6,400 nucleotides of DNA from DATILI01 sp035476635 (lineage in GTDB: Bacteria > Pseudomonadota > Gammaproteobacteria > Burkholderiales > Burkholderiaceae_C). Below, piece by piece: positions 1-6,400 of this stretch (within the stretch, counting starts at the first letter, position 1; the number at the start of each line of letters is the position of its first letter). Where the stretch lies: NCBI GenBank assembly GCA_035476635.1, contig DATILI010000292.1, positions 1-6,400 on the forward strand, written 5' to 3'. The notes below the pieces were generated by a model that saw only the letters and a program-made list of their open reading frames with translations, made no database searches and was not told the origin of the DNA. The position numbers and the translations under genes were made by a program.

Positions 1-5114
<5,114 letters not shown>

Positions 5115-5123
5115 GTCTTGTTG

Positions 5124-5131
5124 TCTTTCCT
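5124..5131 (-). promoter_or_regulatory. Weak ribosome binding site of the fused uvrA
   Basis: On the minus strand AGGAAAGA precedes the ATG. The purine core AGGAAA ends 11 bases before the start codon, which is rather far and only a partial Shine-Dalgarno match. It supports the start at 5114 modestly; the conserved position of the first Walker A motif is the stronger argument. Confidence 0.45.
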
Positions 5132-5144
5132 GCTAAGGCCAAAC

Positions 5145-5150
5145 ATTCTA
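5145..5150 (-). promoter_or_regulatory. Possible -10 element for uvrA
   Basis: On the minus strand TAGAAT matches the TATAAT consensus at five of six positions, about 30 bases upstream of the start codon. No convincing -35 hexamer is found 16-18 bases further upstream, and no CTGT-N8-ACAG LexA box is seen in the intergenic region. SOS control is therefore not supported from the sequence. This is only a candidate. Confidence 0.25.
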
Positions 5151-5275
5151 GGCAGTACGGCCAGCAGAACACGGCGTGTGGTTATCACCGTTTTTCGCGA
5201 GGGGATTGCGGGTTTTCACCAGCCTGTCAGCGTCTGCGTGTAGCTGCCGCATGCCTACACTCTGAACAAACAAGC

Positions 5276-5280
5276 GGAGA
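5276..5280 (+). promoter_or_regulatory. Ribosome binding site of the substrate-binding protein gene
   Basis: GGAGA lies six bases before ATG 5287, a good Shine-Dalgarno sequence at good spacing. An in-frame TGA at 5263-5265 with no start codon after it means the frame cannot begin upstream, so 5287 is well supported as the start. Confidence 0.8.
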
Positions 5281-5286
5281 CACGAC

Positions 5287-6399
5287 ATGAACGCATTTCA
5301 GACCTTGTGGGGCGCCTGCCTGCTGGCCTTGCTGGCCGCCACGGCGCAGGCGCAGATTGTGGTCGGCCAGACCGCCGGGTTCACCGGCCCCGTGGGCGCC
5401 GGTGTCAAGGAGACCACCGACGGGGCCAAGCTCTATATCGAATCCATCAATCGCAAGGGCGGCGTCAACGGCCAGAAGATCGAATTGATCTCGATGGATG
5501 ACAAGTTCGAGCCCAAGCTGGCCGCCGAGAACGCGCGCGTTCTGATTGAAGAGAAGAATGTGGTGGCGCTGTTCCTGAACCGCGGCACGCCGCATACCGA
5601 GGCCATCATTCCGTTGCTGGACAAGCATGGCGTGCCTCTGGTCGGGCCGTCCACCGGCGCCATGGTGCTGCACCAGCCCGTCAAGAAGCATGTGTTCAAT
5701 GTACGTGCGACCTACCAGCGCGAAGCGGAAAAAGCCATCACGCACCTGGCCTCCATCGGCATCACGCGCATCGCCGTGGTCCATGTGGACGACAGCTTCG
5801 GAACGGACGGCCTGGCCGGCGCGCAAAAAGGCCTGGCCGCTGCCAAGCTGACGCCGGTGGTGCTGGAAAAGTACAACCGGGCCAAGCCCGACTTCGGCCC
5901 GATCGCGCCCAAGATCCTGCAAGCCGATACCCAGGCCGTCATGATGATCGCCTCGGGCGCCGCCGTGGTCGACGGCATCAAGGCCTTCCGCGCGGCAGGC
6001 TCGAACGCGCAAGTGGTCACGCTGTCCAACAATGCCTCGGGCGGCTTCATCAAGAGCCTGGGCGAGCATGCGCGCGGCGTCGTCGTCACGCAGGTATTTC
6101 CGTCAGAGCGCTCGGTCGCGTTTCTCATGGTCAAGGAAGCGCAGGACCTGGCGCGCGCCCAGGGGCAGAGCGAGGTCAGCCCCGCCATGCTCGAAGGCTT
6201 TGCCGCGGCCAAGGTACTGGTGGAAGCGCTGCGCCGAGCGGGTCCGAAGATCGACCGGGACCGGGTTCAGGCCGCGCTGGAGGGAATTCGCAAGTTTGAC
6301 CTGGGTGGCTTTGAAGTCAGCTACGGGCCGGATGACCATACCGGGCTGGACTTTGCCGATTTGTCGATCATCAGTATCGACGGGCGCTTTCGGCGCTAG
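5287..6399 (+). CDS. Branched-chain amino acid-type ABC transporter periplasmic substrate-binding protein
   Basis: A complete 370-residue receptor of the LivJ-like (Leu/Ile/Val, periplasmic-binding-protein type 1 fold) family. Such proteins capture amino acids or other small carboxylates in the periplasm and pass them to a Liv-type permease. Residues 1-22 form a signal peptide: a hydrophobic core about 7-20, then AQA before Gln23, fitting signal peptidase I. There is no lipobox Cys at the cleavage site, so it is probably soluble. The n-region has no Lys or Arg, which is unusual. Family marks are GFTGPVGAG (31-39), the INRKGGVNGQKI block (54-65), VGPSTGA (119-125, probably in the ligand pocket), FNVRATYQRE from 137, and VDDSFGTDG from 167 at the second lobe. 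Length is typical. The gene diverges from uvrA and no permease or ATPase gene is visible, so it may be an orphan receptor or head an operon running off the right edge. The ligand cannot be assigned; aromatic or other organic acids are as possible as branched-chain amino acids. Confidence 0.93.
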   Translation: MNAFQTLWGACLLALLAATAQAQIVVGQTAGFTGPVGAGVKETTDGAKLYIESINRKGGVNGQKIELISMDDKFEPKLAAENARVLIEEKNVVALFLNRGTPHTEAIIPLLDKHGVPLVGPSTGAMVLHQPVKKHVFNVRATYQREAEKAITHLASIGITRIAVVHVDDSFGTDGLAGAQKGLAAAKLTPVVLEKYNRAKPDFGPIAPKILQADTQAVMMIASGAAVVDGIKAFRAAGSNAQVVTLSNNASGGFIKSLGEHARGVVVTQVFPSERSVAFLMVKEAQDLARAQGQSEVSPAMLEGFAAAKVLVEALRRAGPKIDRDRVQAALEGIRKFDLGGFEVSYGPDDHTGLDFADLSIISIDGRFRR

Positions 6400-6400
6400 G

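Noticed and set aside
5115..5286. LexA (SOS) operator in the divergent intergenic region
   Set aside because: No CTGT-N8-ACAG or close variant was found, so damage-inducible control cannot be claimed.
5227..6069. 280-codon minus-strand open frame opposite the substrate-binding protein
   Set aside because: It is antisense to a gene with a signal peptide, a good ribosome binding site and clear family motifs, and has no recognisable domain of its own.

Overview
The window is GC-rich, with strong G/C preference at third codon positions. It looks like a chromosomal piece of a betaproteobacterium, most likely Burkholderiales. That assignment is an inference from composition, from a double-length UvrA of a kind I recall from that order, and from a LivJ-type substrate-binding protein of the sort that is abundant there. 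No similarity search was possible.

Layout: about 80% of the window (positions 1 to 5114, minus strand) is one uninterrupted reading frame for a very large UvrA-family ATPase. It starts at ATG 5114-5112 and is still open at the left edge after 1704 complete codons, so the C-terminus lies outside the window. I translated the frame codon by codon and found no stop or frameshift. It holds two UvrA-like units fused head to tail: residues about 1-985 and about 1022 onward, joined by a linker of about 36 residues. Four ABC nucleotide-binding modules are present, the fourth only in part. In the linker, DNA that resembles a dispersed REP-type palindromic repeat is read in frame as protein.

A 172-bp divergent intergenic region (5115-5286) follows. 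On the plus strand, 5287-6399 encodes a complete periplasmic substrate-binding protein of the branched-chain amino acid (Leu/Ile/Val, LivJ-like) ABC transporter family, with a signal peptide and a good ribosome binding site. Its stop codon is one base from the window end.

The two genes are transcribed away from each other and have no evident functional link: one is a nucleotide-excision-repair-type DNA damage sensor, the other a nutrient uptake or sensing receptor. No RNA genes, CRISPR array, insertion sequence, phage gene or attachment site was seen. The unusual features all lie in the fused UvrA: the tandem fusion, the repeat-derived linker, an impaired first zinc site in unit 1, and a basic low-complexity insert in the second ATPase module.
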